Positions 25,846-36,217 are shown, counted from the first letter of the stretch. The stretch: DNA of 64,000 bases from Paenibacillus agricola (GCF_011440305.1 NZ_JAAOIW010000005.1:248001-312000); one strand, 5' to 3'. The notes: generated by a model not told the origin, from the letters alone. Made by a program: numbers and translations.

Positions 25846-26541
25846 CTACAACAATTTCATAATTCCCATAATAATTAAAACAAATCCCGGAAATACCGAC
25901 AAGCGGCGCATCCATAATAACTCCGAGTATTTATAGCCAATATGCAAGCCTGATGCCAAAAACATGCCGCTTGCCAAGGCAATGACCATCGAAGTCAGCC
26001 AAGGTGTAAAGCCGATCAGCGCTGCACCGATCCCTGCACCTAATGCATCCAAAGATAAAGCGATCCCCAATAACAAAGCCTCATAGGGAGAGATATTGCC
26101 CGAGCGATCCATATCTGCTACCGAAGGAGTACGCAGGATTTGAATGACCAGCCCAAGCCGCTTTAGCTCAATGTACAAAACCTCTTTGGCACTTGCCACA
26201 TCTACGCCAGAGGTTACATGATCCCCAGTTTTCGGCGAATCGGTTACTGCCTCCGGGACACCATCATCTGCTTTCTCATGCAGCACCTGATACAGCGCCC
26301 AAATACCAATGCCGATCAGAATCGCGCCGCCAATAGCCTTGGCAAATAACGGGTCGACGAATTGGCTGACCCACACGCCCAGCTGCATCGAGGCATAAAT
26401 AATAATTCCCGAGCAAATGGAGATAATCCCTATCGATAATAATGGTATTCTAATTTTCCTCAAACCATAAGTAACCCCTACGCCAAAACCATCCAAGCTG
26501 ACGGCAAGCGCCAGAATCATTAAGGGAATGATTGAAAGCAT
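25846..26541 (-). CDS. ytaF: Sporulation membrane protein YtaF
   Basis: A 231-aa polytopic protein related to the MntP manganese exporter fold. Two repeats each carry a membrane aspartate: ALAVSLDGFGVGVTYGLRK near the N-terminus and GIALSLDALGAGIGAAL in the second half, linked by a polar loop with an EF-hand-like DMDRSGNISPYE segment. YtaF is made during sporulation in Bacillus; its transported ion is not settled. AGGAGGGG precedes ATG 26541. It lies between mutM and coaE, the syntenic place. Confidence 0.93.
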   Translation of the reverse strand: MLSIIPLMILALAVSLDGFGVGVTYGLRKIRIPLLSIGIISICSGIIIYASMQLGVWVSQFVDPLFAKAIGGAILIGIGIWALYQVLHEKADDGVPEAVTDSPKTGDHVTSGVDVASAKEVLYIELKRLGLVIQILRTPSVADMDRSGNISPYEALLLGIALSLDALGAGIGAALIGFTPWLTSMVIALASGMFLASGLHIGYKYSELLWMRRLSVFPGFVLIIMGIMKLL

Positions 26542-26613
26542 TGTAGCCCCTCCTGACCGTTTTACCCCACTATATGGCGGTTACGGAAGGAAGGTGCGAC
26601 TTTTAGATGGGCT

Positions 26614-27462
26614 TTATTTCTTCGCCTTTGCTAGCTTTAAGGGCTGGCATTTCGGACAATGATGCGTACCACGACCGGCTACGACGCTTTTTTCGATAGG
26701 TTGTCCACAGGAATAGCAAGGCTCTCCCTTACGGCCGTACATCTTGAATTGGTGCTGGAACATGCCGATCTCGCCTTGTCCATTCACGAATGATTTAATC
26801 GACGAGCCACCCGCGGTTATGGCCTCGCCCAGCGTCTTGACGATAGCAGCATGCAGCGCGGCAAGCTCCTTCGCTGTGAGCGAGCTTGCTTCGCGCTCTG
26901 GATGGATGCCCGCCAGAAATAACGATTCATCCACATAGATATTCCCGATCCCGACGATATATTCCTGATTCAATAGCAAAGGCTTGATCTTCGTTGATCG
27001 ATGAGCGATCGCAGCACGAAAGGCTGCCACATGGAAGGTATCCTCCATAGGCTCCAAACCAAGCTTTTTCAGCGGCTGCTCCTCCAGCTCCCTGCCCTTT
27101 GGAAACAAATGCATGGTCCCGAATTGGCGTACATCCTTATAACGAAGCTCGCTGCCATCGGTAAAATGAAACACGACATGCGTATGCTTCTCCAGCGGAT
27201 CCAAAGCATCGTACAGCCCGTACCTGCCTTCCATCCGCAAATGCGAAACAAGCACGTAATCATCCATCATAAATAGCAGAAACTTGCCGCGCCGCTCCAC
27301 ACTTCCAATTGTTTCTCCGGACAGCAGCAAGCAAAACTCGCCAATTTCCTCAGGCTTTATAATAATCCGCTTCAAATGCACGGTTACATGGTCGATTTTT
27401 TTGCCAACTACCAATTCATTCAACGTTCGTCTAACGGTTTCTACCTCCGGCAATTCCGGCAT
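26614..27462 (-). CDS. mutM: Formamidopyrimidine-DNA glycosylase MutM
   Basis: A 282-aa base-excision repair enzyme removing 8-oxoguanine. The catalytic Pro2-Glu3 is seen in MPELPEVETVRRTL. A lysine follows in RRGKFLLF, an H2TH region around IGNIYVDESLF, and the C-terminal zinc finger has CYSC and CPKC. It starts 18 bp downstream of the polA stop on the same strand. Confidence 0.97.
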   Translation of the reverse strand: MPELPEVETVRRTLNELVVGKKIDHVTVHLKRIIIKPEEIGEFCLLLSGETIGSVERRGKFLLFMMDDYVLVSHLRMEGRYGLYDALDPLEKHTHVVFHFTDGSELRYKDVRQFGTMHLFPKGRELEEQPLKKLGLEPMEDTFHVAAFRAAIAHRSTKIKPLLLNQEYIVGIGNIYVDESLFLAGIHPEREASSLTAKELAALHAAIVKTLGEAITAGGSSIKSFVNGQGEIGMFQHQFKMYGRKGEPCYSCGQPIEKSVVAGRGTHHCPKCQPLKLAKAKK

Positions 27463-27480
27463 GCTGCTCTCACCTCTTGT

Positions 27481-30147
27481 TTATTTCGCTTCGTACCAGT
27501 TGGAGCCTGTATCTACGTCAACCTTAAGCGGCACATCAAGCTGAAGTGCTGCCTCCATGACTTCTTTTACGGTATCCCGCATCACTTGAATCTCATTCTC
27601 GGGAACCTCGAACACCAGCTCATCATGCACCTGTAGCAGCATTCTGCTGGCCAATCCATCCTTTTTCATCCGCTCGTCCATCTGCACCATAGCCAGCTTA
27701 ATCACATCGGCTGCTGTGCCTTGGATCGGGGTATTCATGGCTGTACGTTCCGCAAACGAACGCAGATTAAAGTTGGATGCATTAATTTCAGGCAAATAGC
27801 GCCTGCGATTGAGCAAAGTAGTGACATAGCCATCAATACGTGCTTGCTTCACAACATCATCCATAAATCGGCGAACCCCCCCGAATACGGCAAAATATTG
27901 CTCAATAAAGGTAGATGCATCTTTACGGGTAATGTTCAAATTCTGGGATAAGCCATAATCACTGATCCCGTATACAATGCCAAAATTGACCGCCTTGGCT
28001 TGTCTGCGCATATTGGAATCAACCGCGGACTCCGCCACGCCGAATACGTCCATCGCCGTTTTCGTATGAATATCCATATCATTCAAGAAGGCTTCCATTA
28101 GGTTCTTATCCTGGGAAATATGAGCTAGCACACGTAATTCAATCTGCGAATAGTCAGCTGTCAGAATCGACCAGCCGGGCTGAGAAGGCACAAAAAACTT
28201 ACGAATTTTACGCCCCTCCTCAAGCCGAATCGGGATATTCTGCAAATTGGGGAATTGCGAGCTTAAGCGGCCTGTAGCGGCAATGGTCTGCCTGTAATAG
28301 GTATGCACCTTGCCGGTTTCCGGGCGTATTTCCTTGAGTAAGCCTTCTACATAAGTCGATTGCAGCTTGGCCAAGGTACGGTAATGAAGGATATGGCTAA
28401 TGATCGGGTGGTAAGGCTCCAGCTTTTCCAATACCTCTACGTTTGTGGAATATCCGGTTTTCGTTTTTTTATCGGTCGGCAGCTTAAGCTTGTCGAATAA
28501 AACATCACCAAGCTGCTTGGTTGAGTTAATATTAAACTCCATGCCGGCTTCCTCATAGATCGACCTCATGATCTTGTCCAATTGTCCGGCAAGCTCCACA
28601 CTGTATTGCCTTAGGCCATCGGCATCAACCTTGATCCCTTTATGCTCCATTGCAGCTAATACGCAGGCCAAGGGCAGCTCCAGATCATAAAATAATTGAT
28701 CCATCCCCTTTTCCTGCAGGTCTTGCTTCATCAATATTAGCAGGCTATGAACCGCATTGGCTTTGCGGCACAGATGATCAGATACGACCTCAATCGCAGG
28801 TATTTTGAATTTGGCGCCTTTGCTGAATATATCCTCGTCCGCTTTTAGTGACGGCAGACTATATTTAACCAAAAGCCCATGAAGCGTCAGCGCTGATTCG
28901 GTCGGGTCAAGCAAATAGGCGGCTAACAGGACATCAAACGATATGCCGCGCAGCTCGATGCCCTGCCACGATAAGGCAATCTCCGCCTTATGCTGGTCAT
29001 AGATGGCGATCGACTTGTCCGCCGATTCCAGCCAGGCCTTTACAAGACCGACCTCATGGCTTTGTTCCTTCAGCAGCTCAAAGGGCACGTAATAACAGGC
29101 TTTGTCTGTATGCAACGCAAGCCCCAGCACATAACCCACATGGGGGTTCTCGCCGATTACTTCCACATGGATCGACTGCACATCGTCTAGCACGTCCGTT
29201 ACCTCTGCAAGCTGCTGAAGCCCTTCAATCGCTATCGTCTGGATATCCGCCTGAGGCTCCTGGTTCTGCGATGCCATATCGCTTCCGCTAAGATTCAGCT
29301 TTTCCATTAAGGATTTAAACTCCAGCTTATGGAGCATTTCGGCCAAAGCCCGTTTTTCAAAGCCTTTGTAGGCCATATCCTCCCAAGGCGAGTCTAGCGG
29401 AACCTCACGGAAAATCGTGGCAAGCTCCTTGCTCATTCGTGCATCATCCGCATGCTCGACGATTTTTTCCTTCATTTTACCCTTTAGCTGGTCGGTATTC
29501 GCCAATACGCCTTCAACACTGCCGTATTCCAGCAGCAGCTTGAGCGCAGTCTTTTCCCCAACGCCGGGAATCCCAGGAATATTATCGCTCGCATCGCCCA
29601 TCAGCCCTTTTAAATCAATAATCTGGTTAGGCGTTAGGCCGTACTTTTCCATAATATAGGGAGGATCATACATTTCTACATCACTGATCCCTTTACGGGT
29701 CAGGGCAATCTTCACATGGTTCGATGCCAATTGCAGCATATCCTTGTCGCCACTTACTACAATAACCTCAAAATTGCCCATTTCATCAGCGATCCGCGTT
29801 AACGTTCCTATAATATCATCGGCCTCATAGCCGTCTATTTCAAACTGAGATACACCAAATGCTCTGATCAGGTCCTTAAGCACCGGGAATTGCTCGGACA
29901 GCTCCGGAGGGGTCTTGGCTCTGCCGCCTTTATAATCCTTATAATTCGTATGTCGAAACGTCACCTTACCTGCATCGAAGGCAACCAGGAAATGGGTCGG
30001 CTTTTGTTCTTCCAATAATTTCAGAAGTATCGTGGTAAAGCCATATACAGCATTAGTTTGCAATCCACTGGAATTACTAAGCGGCGGTAAGGCAAAAAAT
30101 GCACGATACGCAATACTGTTCCCATCAACAATAATCAACTTGGACAT
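27481..30147 (-). CDS. polA: DNA polymerase I
   Basis: An 888-aa replication and repair polymerase. The 5'-3' exonuclease domain (about 1-290) has VDGNSIAYRAFFALPPL and GYEADDIIG. The middle 3'-5' exonuclease-like domain lacks a clear DxE at its start (VEVIG instead), so proofreading is probably lost, as in other Bacillus-type PolA. The polymerase domain (about 480-888) has motif A TADYSQIELRVLAH, motif B RRQAKAVNFGIVYGISDYG and motif C LQVHDELVFEVP. It is the first gene of the mutM-ytaF-coaE run. Confidence 0.98.
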   Translation of the reverse strand: MSKLIIVDGNSIAYRAFFALPPLSNSSGLQTNAVYGFTTILLKLLEEQKPTHFLVAFDAGKVTFRHTNYKDYKGGRAKTPPELSEQFPVLKDLIRAFGVSQFEIDGYEADDIIGTLTRIADEMGNFEVIVVSGDKDMLQLASNHVKIALTRKGISDVEMYDPPYIMEKYGLTPNQIIDLKGLMGDASDNIPGIPGVGEKTALKLLLEYGSVEGVLANTDQLKGKMKEKIVEHADDARMSKELATIFREVPLDSPWEDMAYKGFEKRALAEMLHKLEFKSLMEKLNLSGSDMASQNQEPQADIQTIAIEGLQQLAEVTDVLDDVQSIHVEVIGENPHVGYVLGLALHTDKACYYVPFELLKEQSHEVGLVKAWLESADKSIAIYDQHKAEIALSWQGIELRGISFDVLLAAYLLDPTESALTLHGLLVKYSLPSLKADEDIFSKGAKFKIPAIEVVSDHLCRKANAVHSLLILMKQDLQEKGMDQLFYDLELPLACVLAAMEHKGIKVDADGLRQYSVELAGQLDKIMRSIYEEAGMEFNINSTKQLGDVLFDKLKLPTDKKTKTGYSTNVEVLEKLEPYHPIISHILHYRTLAKLQSTYVEGLLKEIRPETGKVHTYYRQTIAATGRLSSQFPNLQNIPIRLEEGRKIRKFFVPSQPGWSILTADYSQIELRVLAHISQDKNLMEAFLNDMDIHTKTAMDVFGVAESAVDSNMRRQAKAVNFGIVYGISDYGLSQNLNITRKDASTFIEQYFAVFGGVRRFMDDVVKQARIDGYVTTLLNRRRYLPEINASNFNLRSFAERTAMNTPIQGTAADVIKLAMVQMDERMKKDGLASRMLLQVHDELVFEVPENEIQVMRDTVKEVMEAALQLDVPLKVDVDTGSNWYEAK

Positions 30148-30307
30148 AGCTACACCTCATTTTTCATACTACCTCCATGATAGCATAGGACAACACAATA
30201 TAAAAAGCTTATTGCCACATTCGAAGAGCTTAGGTGTGAGGTAAAGGACTGCTGCATAAACATAGGATATATATGGAAATACCGCTTGACTGAAGGGAGG
30301 ATCATCG

Positions 30308-31063
30308 ATGGGCAAACCTTATCCCATTCAAGGAAAAAAAGCGATCTGCTTCGATCTGAATGAAACCTTGATTCACCAGGGGATTACCTTTGAGCATGCT
30401 TTTCGATCCGTTTGGAACGATTATGCCGGCCGCGGGCTACAAGGCTCAGACAGCAATGCAGATACCATCTGGGAGCAATATCAAGAGCAGTGGCAGCAGC
30501 ATAGAAAATCGAAGAGCTCTGAGCTTTCGTTCGACCTTTTGCAGGAGCAATGCTTAAAAGATGCCATTGCTATGCAGCAATTGCCTGTACATCAAGGATT
30601 TGCTCCCCATTTTTTCCAATTGGTGCGCAAGCAACGCCTTGCCGGAAAAACATTGGCTCCTGGTGTGGAAACGACGCTTCGTGCTTTGTCGCAGAATTAC
30701 AGGTTAGCTATCATTAGCAACAGCCCCCATAGTGAAGTGGATATTTTATTGGAACGATTTCGATTGAAGTCGTATTTCTCTGAGGAACGAATTTTCACCG
30801 CGCACAAGCCATCCGAAAAAAAGCCAGGCTTTCTGATTTTTAAAACAGCGCTGCAAGCCTTGGACCTGATGCCGCGGCAGGCGGTGATGGTCGGTAACTC
30901 CTGGAAGCACGATATATGCGGGGCTGCCAAAGCGGGGCTGGATGTTATTTGGCTGAGAAGCCTGCAAGACCGTGGAACAAAAAAAATTTCCCGGCAAAAG
31001 CTCGGGAAACGGACGGTGTACCATATTCAAGAGATCAGCCAATTGCTGGAGCTGTTCCATTAA
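30308..31063 (+). CDS. HAD-family hydrolase
   Basis: A 251-aa phosphatase-like protein. Motif I is CFDLNETLI (the second acid replaced by Asn, as in many DxN HAD proteins). A helical cap follows (about 25-110), then motif II in LAIISNSPH, a lysine in HKPSEKKPG and motif IV in VMVGNSWKHDICGAAKAG. The last acidic pair is incomplete (one Asp, with Lys-His before it), so activity is uncertain. GGGAGG precedes ATG 30308. It is convergent with the c-di-GMP gene, their ends 7 bp apart. Confidence 0.85.
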   Translation: MGKPYPIQGKKAICFDLNETLIHQGITFEHAFRSVWNDYAGRGLQGSDSNADTIWEQYQEQWQQHRKSKSSELSFDLLQEQCLKDAIAMQQLPVHQGFAPHFFQLVRKQRLAGKTLAPGVETTLRALSQNYRLAIISNSPHSEVDILLERFRLKSYFSEERIFTAHKPSEKKPGFLIFKTALQALDLMPRQAVMVGNSWKHDICGAAKAGLDVIWLRSLQDRGTKKISRQKLGKRTVYHIQEISQLLELFH

Positions 31064-31070
31064 CTTAGTT

Positions 31071-32858
31071 CTAAAAATTGGTGGCTTCCGCCTTATGTAT
31101 TTCGCTATCGACCTGAGCGGACAGCCCGATGTTGTTGCTGCAGCATACACTGCCGGGGTTGGCTTTGGACAGCTTCTTCAGCGTTGCCGCGGATTGTGAA
31201 ATTTCTTCAAGCGTTATTTGCCCTTCCATGCCGCATACCACCAAGGACAAGGAGATGGTCACGCCGCTGGTCTCGATCCGGTTCCCTTTACGGTCTACCA
31301 CATAGGTCCAATCCTCACCTTCATAAAAAGACGGGACACCGAGGTCAAAGCGGCGAATAATTTCATCACAAATGATTTGCGGCTCCTCAGCGGACGTAAT
31401 CATAATAAAGTCATCGCCACCAATATGCCCAACGAAATCATCCAGCTTCCCGCATACACCAATCGCATGCTGGATCACATCTGCGGTGAATTGGATAAGC
31501 TGGTCCCCTTTTTGAAATCCATATTGGTCATTAAACCATTTGAAGTAATCGAGGTCGGCATAGAGCACAGAAAAAGGTTTCTTTTCCATCAAGCGCCGGG
31601 TCAGCTCCCGTTGAATTTGCAGGTTGCCCGGCAGCCCTGTCAGGGGGCTTGCTACCTTAGCATTCTCCATACGGGTATTCGTGATGCATTCAAGAATGGA
31701 ACGGATCGAAGCGGCGCCCGCCATCCGCCCTTCATTCGTAATAATGACGAAGTCATATAAATTCGTATCGCGTGAAGTCGCCAGCTGGGAAACCGTTTCG
31801 ACCGGCATGTCTTTATCCACGATCAAGGGCTTGGGGTCCATCATTTGGTCGATCGAGCGGTTCCAGAACAAAGAAAAGCCGTATTGCCCGGCCAACTGCT
31901 GGAACAAACGCTCCCGCATCATCAGGCCAACAGGCGCTCCATCCGACACAATCACGGCGCCTTGCGCTTTTACGTTGCTTTTAAAAAAATTCGCAACCTC
32001 CGAAATCAGCGCTTTGCTATCGAAAATTGGGATGGGCGCGATCACATCGCCAATTGTTAAGGCGCCTGCGCTTGTATCGCGAATCCTCCGGTGCTGCACG
32101 ATCAATTCGACCCATTGTGGATCAATCTCCGCCTTCTCCAAAGAAGGCATCCCGAGCAAATAGCCCTGCACATAATGGATACCCATCCGGGTGAGCTGCT
32201 GCAGCTCTTCCTTAAGCTCAATGCCCTCAGCAATCAGGCTAATATTCAGCTTGTCCGCAAAGGTAACGAACGTTTCGACGATATATTCTTTATTTTTATG
32301 CAAGTGGATGTTATTCACAAGCGAACGGTCTATTTTAATAAAATCGGGGTTTAATTCGGCAATAGCCTGCAAGGAAGAATATCCCGCGCCTGCATCATCA
32401 ATAGCAATCCGGTAGCCTTGAGCACGGTAATGGTCAAGCACCCGTTTCGCTGTAGTGAAATCCTCGATCGAGCTGCGCTCTGTAATTTCAAATACGATAT
32501 TGCCCGGCTGAAGGCCCCGTTCTTGCAGGAGGTCCAAGGTATTGCCGGGAGCAAAATAAGGATCCTGCAAGATAGCGGCAGAAATATTAATGAATAGCAT
32601 TTCATTCGTTTGTGTGAAAAATGCACCTTTGATAGCCATTTCTCTAGCGATTTTTTCCAAGCTGTACAAGACGCCAGCCTTCTCGGCATATGGAAACAGT
32701 TTCATAGGTGATTGAAATAAGCTGTTCTCAGGCCCGCGCGTCAACGCCTCGTAACCCAGCACGGAGCCATCCTTCAAGGAAACAATCGGTTGATATACCG
32801 AATGGATTAATTTGCGCTGCAAAATATCTAGGAATTGTTCCTTGGGATCGGCAATCAT
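31071..32858 (-). CDS. EAL-CBS-GGDEF protein (c-di-GMP metabolism), coupled to phoU
   Basis: A 595-aa cytosolic protein. The N-terminal EAL phosphodiesterase domain (about 10-245) has YEALTRGP, NISAAIL, FIKIDRSLV, IAEGIE and YVQGYLLG, all motifs needed for activity. A CBS-like pair (about 265-395) follows, then a GGDEF domain (about 410-560) whose signature is IGGDDFIMI, a GGDDF variant that may be weak or inactive. It has no membrane segment. Its ATG overlaps the phoU stop (TAATG), so it is translated as part of the pst-phoU operon and may link phosphate supply to c-di-GMP level. Confidence 0.9.
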   Translation of the reverse strand: MIADPKEQFLDILQRKLIHSVYQPIVSLKDGSVLGYEALTRGPENSLFQSPMKLFPYAEKAGVLYSLEKIAREMAIKGAFFTQTNEMLFINISAAILQDPYFAPGNTLDLLQERGLQPGNIVFEITERSSIEDFTTAKRVLDHYRAQGYRIAIDDAGAGYSSLQAIAELNPDFIKIDRSLVNNIHLHKNKEYIVETFVTFADKLNISLIAEGIELKEELQQLTRMGIHYVQGYLLGMPSLEKAEIDPQWVELIVQHRRIRDTSAGALTIGDVIAPIPIFDSKALISEVANFFKSNVKAQGAVIVSDGAPVGLMMRERLFQQLAGQYGFSLFWNRSIDQMMDPKPLIVDKDMPVETVSQLATSRDTNLYDFVIITNEGRMAGAASIRSILECITNTRMENAKVASPLTGLPGNLQIQRELTRRLMEKKPFSVLYADLDYFKWFNDQYGFQKGDQLIQFTADVIQHAIGVCGKLDDFVGHIGGDDFIMITSAEEPQIICDEIIRRFDLGVPSFYEGEDWTYVVDRKGNRIETSGVTISLSLVVCGMEGQITLEEISQSAATLKKLSKANPGSVCCSNNIGLSAQVDSEIHKAEATNF

Positions 32859-33517
32859 TACACGTTCAAATCCTTGCGTTTGCCGGTTACCATATAAATG
32901 ACGCCTTCACCAATATTCGTGGCATGGTCAGCTACACGCTCCAAATAATGGGCTACGAACATTAAATGGGAGAGCTGGCGGTTACGTGCGACATCCGAGC
33001 TCATTAAAGCCATAATTTCCGTCATCAGAGTGCTGAACAGCTTATCGACCACATCATCTTTCTCCGCAAGCGAAGCGGCACGGTGAATGTCCTGCTCCGT
33101 ATACGCCAGCAAGCTCTCACGCAGCATATCCTTAACCAGCAGCACCATTTGTGGAATATCCTCAAGTGGCTTAACCAGCTCCTCACCGGATAAACGAATC
33201 GCTATTTTTCCGATATCCACAGCATGGTCGCCAATTCGCTCCAAATCCGTAGCGATTTTTAGCGCCATCCCGATTAAGCGCAAATCGCTCGCCATAGGCT
33301 GTTGCAGCGCAATCAGCCGCAAGCAATGCTCCTCGATTTGCAGCATCATATCATCGATCTCGTCGTCCATATCGACTGTTTCTTTCGCCTTCTTCTCATC
33401 CAGCGCCGCTAATGCTTCCACCGCTTGAATAATCAAATTTTCCACAAGCGAACCCATTTTAAGCAAATTATTTTTGAGTTCTTCCAAAGATTGATGAAAA
33501 TTTATACGGTTATCCAC
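32858..33517 (-). CDS. phoU: Phosphate transport regulator PhoU
   Basis: A 219-aa all-helical protein with two PhoU repeats. Each has the acidic, metal-binding signature ExxxDxxxD-type: MDDEIDDMMLQIEEHCLRL in the first, and DDVVDKLFSTLM in the second, with ATDLERIGDHAVDIGK and LERVADHATNIGE. PhoU signals phosphate sufficiency from the Pst transporter. It is 12 bp downstream of pstB and overlaps the c-di-GMP gene by one base. Confidence 0.97.
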   Translation of the reverse strand: MDNRINFHQSLEELKNNLLKMGSLVENLIIQAVEALAALDEKKAKETVDMDDEIDDMMLQIEEHCLRLIALQQPMASDLRLIGMALKIATDLERIGDHAVDIGKIAIRLSGEELVKPLEDIPQMVLLVKDMLRESLLAYTEQDIHRAASLAEKDDVVDKLFSTLMTEIMALMSSDVARNRQLSHLMFVAHYLERVADHATNIGEGVIYMVTGKRKDLNV

Positions 33518-33529
33518 CTAATCCACTCC

Positions 33530-34282
33530 TTATCCGAATCGTCCTGTAATGTAATCTTCCGTTCTTTGATCTGACGGAGCTGTAAAAATTTTTTCCGTTT
33601 GGTCGGATTCTATGACTTCGCCATTGAGGAAAAATGAGGTGTATGCCGAAATCCGAGCGGCTTGCTGCATATTGTGTGTAACAATAATGATCGTGTATCT
33701 ATCTTTTAATTCTTGGATCAATTCTTCGATTTTCAAGGTAGAGATCGGATCAAGTGCGGAAGTGGGCTCATCCATCAGCAGGATTTCGGGATTAACCGCC
33801 AAGGCGCGTGCGATACAAAGCCTTTGCTGCTGGCCACCGGATAACCCATAAGCTGATTTTTTCAAATTGCTGCTAACCTCTGTCCATAACGCAGCTGATT
33901 TTAAGCTAGTTTCTACGATATCGTCTAGCTTGGCTTTATCGGTAATGCCATGGATACGCGGTCCATAAGCAACGTTGTCGTAGATCGATTTGGGAAAAGG
34001 GTTCGGTTGCTGGAAAACCATCCCGATATTTTTGCGCAGCAATTCCACATTGACATCAGGATCATAAATATTGGTTCCATTAATGATAACTTTGCCATCA
34101 ATATGAATCCCTTTGATCATGTCGTTCATCCGGTTTAAGGTACGGAGCAAGGTTGATTTGCCACATCCAGAAGGTCCAATAAAAGCCGTAACGGACTTCT
34201 CGCTAATGTCCATATTCACTTTTTTTAGAGCCTGAAACTCGGAATAGTATAGATTTAAGCTTTCGATATTTACAATAGACAT
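33530..34282 (-). CDS. pstB: Phosphate ABC transporter ATP-binding protein PstB
   Basis: A 250-aa ABC ATPase. Walker [18 protein letters not shown], the Q-loop [18 protein letters not shown] (a PstB hallmark), signature [15 protein letters not shown] and Walker [17 protein letters not shown]. The frame is open from TTG 34288, but AAAGGAGG spacing favours ATG 34282, giving [10 protein letters not shown]. Confidence 0.97.
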   Translation of the reverse strand: MSIVNIESLNLYYSEFQALKKVNMDISEKSVTAFIGPSGCGKSTLLRTLNRMNDMIKGIHIDGKVIINGTNIYDPDVNVELLRKNIGMVFQQPNPFPKSIYDNVAYGPRIHGITDKAKLDDIVETSLKSAALWTEVSSNLKKSAYGLSGGQQQRLCIARALAVNPEILLMDEPTSALDPISTLKIEELIQELKDRYTIIIVTHNMQQAARISAYTSFFLNGEVIESDQTEKIFTAPSDQRTEDYITGRFG

Positions 34283-34306
34283 CCACAAATCCTCCTTTAT
34301 CTATTT

Positions 34307-35176
34307 CTACATCTTTCTTTGGTATTTATTCCTTAAATAAATGGCAAAAGCATTCATGCTCAGCAGCATCGCCAGAAGCACGATAATTCCCGCTGCCGCG
34401 ACATTCGTGAATGCTGCCTGAGGTTGGCTGGCCCAGTTGTAAATCTGGATCGGCATCGCTGTGAACGTATCGAACGGTGACGAAGGCAGGAATGCGATAT
34501 ACGATACCGCACCGATCACGATCAAGGGCGCTGTTTCGCCAATGGCTCGGGATAGCGAGAGGATCGAACCGGTAAGAATACCCGGAATGGCCGAAGGTAA
34601 TACGACCTTAACGATCGTCTGCCACCGATTTGCACCCAGTGCAAAGGAGGCATTTCTAAGCGAGTTAGGAACCGTCTTAATCGCCTCTTGTGAGGATACG
34701 ATAATGATCGGCAATACAAGCAGTGTCATCGTTAAAGCTCCGGATAACAGGCTTCGTTCCAGTCCCAACAAACGGACAAACACGGTCAAGCCCAGTAGTC
34801 CATATACGATCGATGGAACGCCAGCCAGGTTGGATATATTCGTCTGGATCAGTCTGCTAAACCAGGATTGGTTCGCATACTCCTCCAAATAAATGGCTGT
34901 AGCTACGCCAATAATAAAGGTTAGTGGAGCTGTTATGAGCATTAACCAAAGTGTTCCTACGAAAGCCGCTTTAATACCTGCATTTTCTGGGATCCGCGAG
35001 GCGAAATTGAAGAAGAAATCAATACTTAACCAGCTTCCACCCTGTACCAATATTTGTATCAATAATAAAGCTAACGCAACAATTCCAAAGCAGGTGGAGA
35101 AATAGAATAACCGATGAAAAAGCTTGTTTTTGCTTTTACGCTTGGCAATATGTTTGATTTCAGCTTGATTGTTCAT
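34307..35176 (-). CDS. pstA: Phosphate ABC transporter permease PstA
   Basis: A 289-aa permease with six membrane segments. The cytoplasmic coupling loop is EAIKTVPNSLRNASFALGANRWQTI-like (seen from EAIKTVPN through ALGANRWQT), the EAA motif of PstA. The start codon overlaps the pstC stop (TGATG). It forms the channel with PstC. Confidence 0.96.
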   Translation of the reverse strand: MNNQAEIKHIAKRKSKNKLFHRLFYFSTCFGIVALALLLIQILVQGGSWLSIDFFFNFASRIPENAGIKAAFVGTLWLMLITAPLTFIIGVATAIYLEEYANQSWFSRLIQTNISNLAGVPSIVYGLLGLTVFVRLLGLERSLLSGALTMTLLVLPIIIVSSQEAIKTVPNSLRNASFALGANRWQTIVKVVLPSAIPGILTGSILSLSRAIGETAPLIVIGAVSYIAFLPSSPFDTFTAMPIQIYNWASQPQAAFTNVAAAGIIVLLAMLLSMNAFAIYLRNKYQRKM

Positions 35177-36090
35177 CAGTATTCCTCCCTGAACTTTCTG
35201 GAAATGTAGCTAGCCAGAATATTCATGCCTAAAGTTAAAACAAACAAAGTCATACCCACCGAATAGATCGTCAAATACTCTACAGAACCGAACCGGGTAT
35301 CACCGGAGCTAACAGATACAATGTAAGCAGTCAAGGTTTGCACACTTTCCAGCGGGTTAAATGACATGCTAGGCAAATTCCCAGCAGCCAATGAAACAAT
35401 CATCGTTTCCCCTACGGCCCGGGATAAGCTTAATACAAATGACGCCATAATTCCTGAGAAAGCGGCGGGTACAACAATTTTAAGCGCTACTTCTAGTTTC
35501 GTTGAACCTAAGGCATAGGCTCCATTACGCAAGGTATTAGGAACAGCCACCATTGCATCCTCACTCATCGAGGAGATCATGGGGATAATCATAATCCCTA
35601 CTACAATACCTGCACTAAGCGCGTTGAAAATTTCTGTCTGCGGGATCAAAAATTGCAGGATTGGTGTTACAAACGTTAAGGCGAAAAATCCGTAAACGAT
35701 CGTAGGTATACCTGCTAAAATTTCCAGAATCGGCTTGATGATATTCCGAACCCGCGGCGAAGCATATTCACTTAAATAAATCGCACTGCCCAGCCCGATC
35801 GGAATGGCAATGATGCTGGCAATAACCGTAATCAGGATCGTACCTGATACTAAGGGCAATATGCCATAAAGCGCCGGTTCAAATAACGGCGTCCATTTGG
35901 TACCCGTAATAAAATCCCACAAGGGGATTTGTTTGAAAAACCCGACCGATTCATACAGAAGTATTAAAACAATCCCGATCGTTGTAAATATGGAAATGGC
36001 GGCAAAAAAGGCTAATATTTTGGGAATGAGAATATCACTCGAAATAAACTTTTTTTTGCTTTTGAAATTCGCTTTCTGTTCGATAGCCAC
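35176..36090 (-). CDS. pstC: Phosphate ABC transporter permease PstC
   Basis: A 304-aa permease with six membrane segments; the first is at about 24-46. The EAA coupling loop reads SEDAMVAVPNTLRNGAYALG and the preceding segment holds IPTIVYGFFALTFV. The gene overlaps pstA by one base. It follows pstS by 127 bp that contain a long stem-loop, so it may be expressed below pstS. Confidence 0.96.
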   Translation of the reverse strand: MAIEQKANFKSKKKFISSDILIPKILAFFAAISIFTTIGIVLILLYESVGFFKQIPLWDFITGTKWTPLFEPALYGILPLVSGTILITVIASIIAIPIGLGSAIYLSEYASPRVRNIIKPILEILAGIPTIVYGFFALTFVTPILQFLIPQTEIFNALSAGIVVGIMIIPMISSMSEDAMVAVPNTLRNGAYALGSTKLEVALKIVVPAAFSGIMASFVLSLSRAVGETMIVSLAAGNLPSMSFNPLESVQTLTAYIVSVSSGDTRFGSVEYLTIYSVGMTLFVLTLGMNILASYISRKFREEY

Positions 36091-36124
36091 AGCTACTCCT
36101 CCACGCCCAGCATGTTATAGTGTG

Positions 36125-36173
36125 AGAACCGTGGCCTTACATAGCAACAACATCTATGAAATGCCACGGTTCT
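36125..36173 (-). other. Long stem-loop between pstS and pstC
   Basis: Eleven-base perfect arms (36125-36135 and 36163-36173) and an inner CATAG/CTATG stem, without a following T-run. It probably protects the pstS message 3' end or partly stops transcription, as known for other binding-protein genes. Confidence 0.6.
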
Positions 36174-36217
36174 ATTAATCTTATTCAGTTGCCTTGCGTT
36201 GCATTAGGTCGCTGTGC

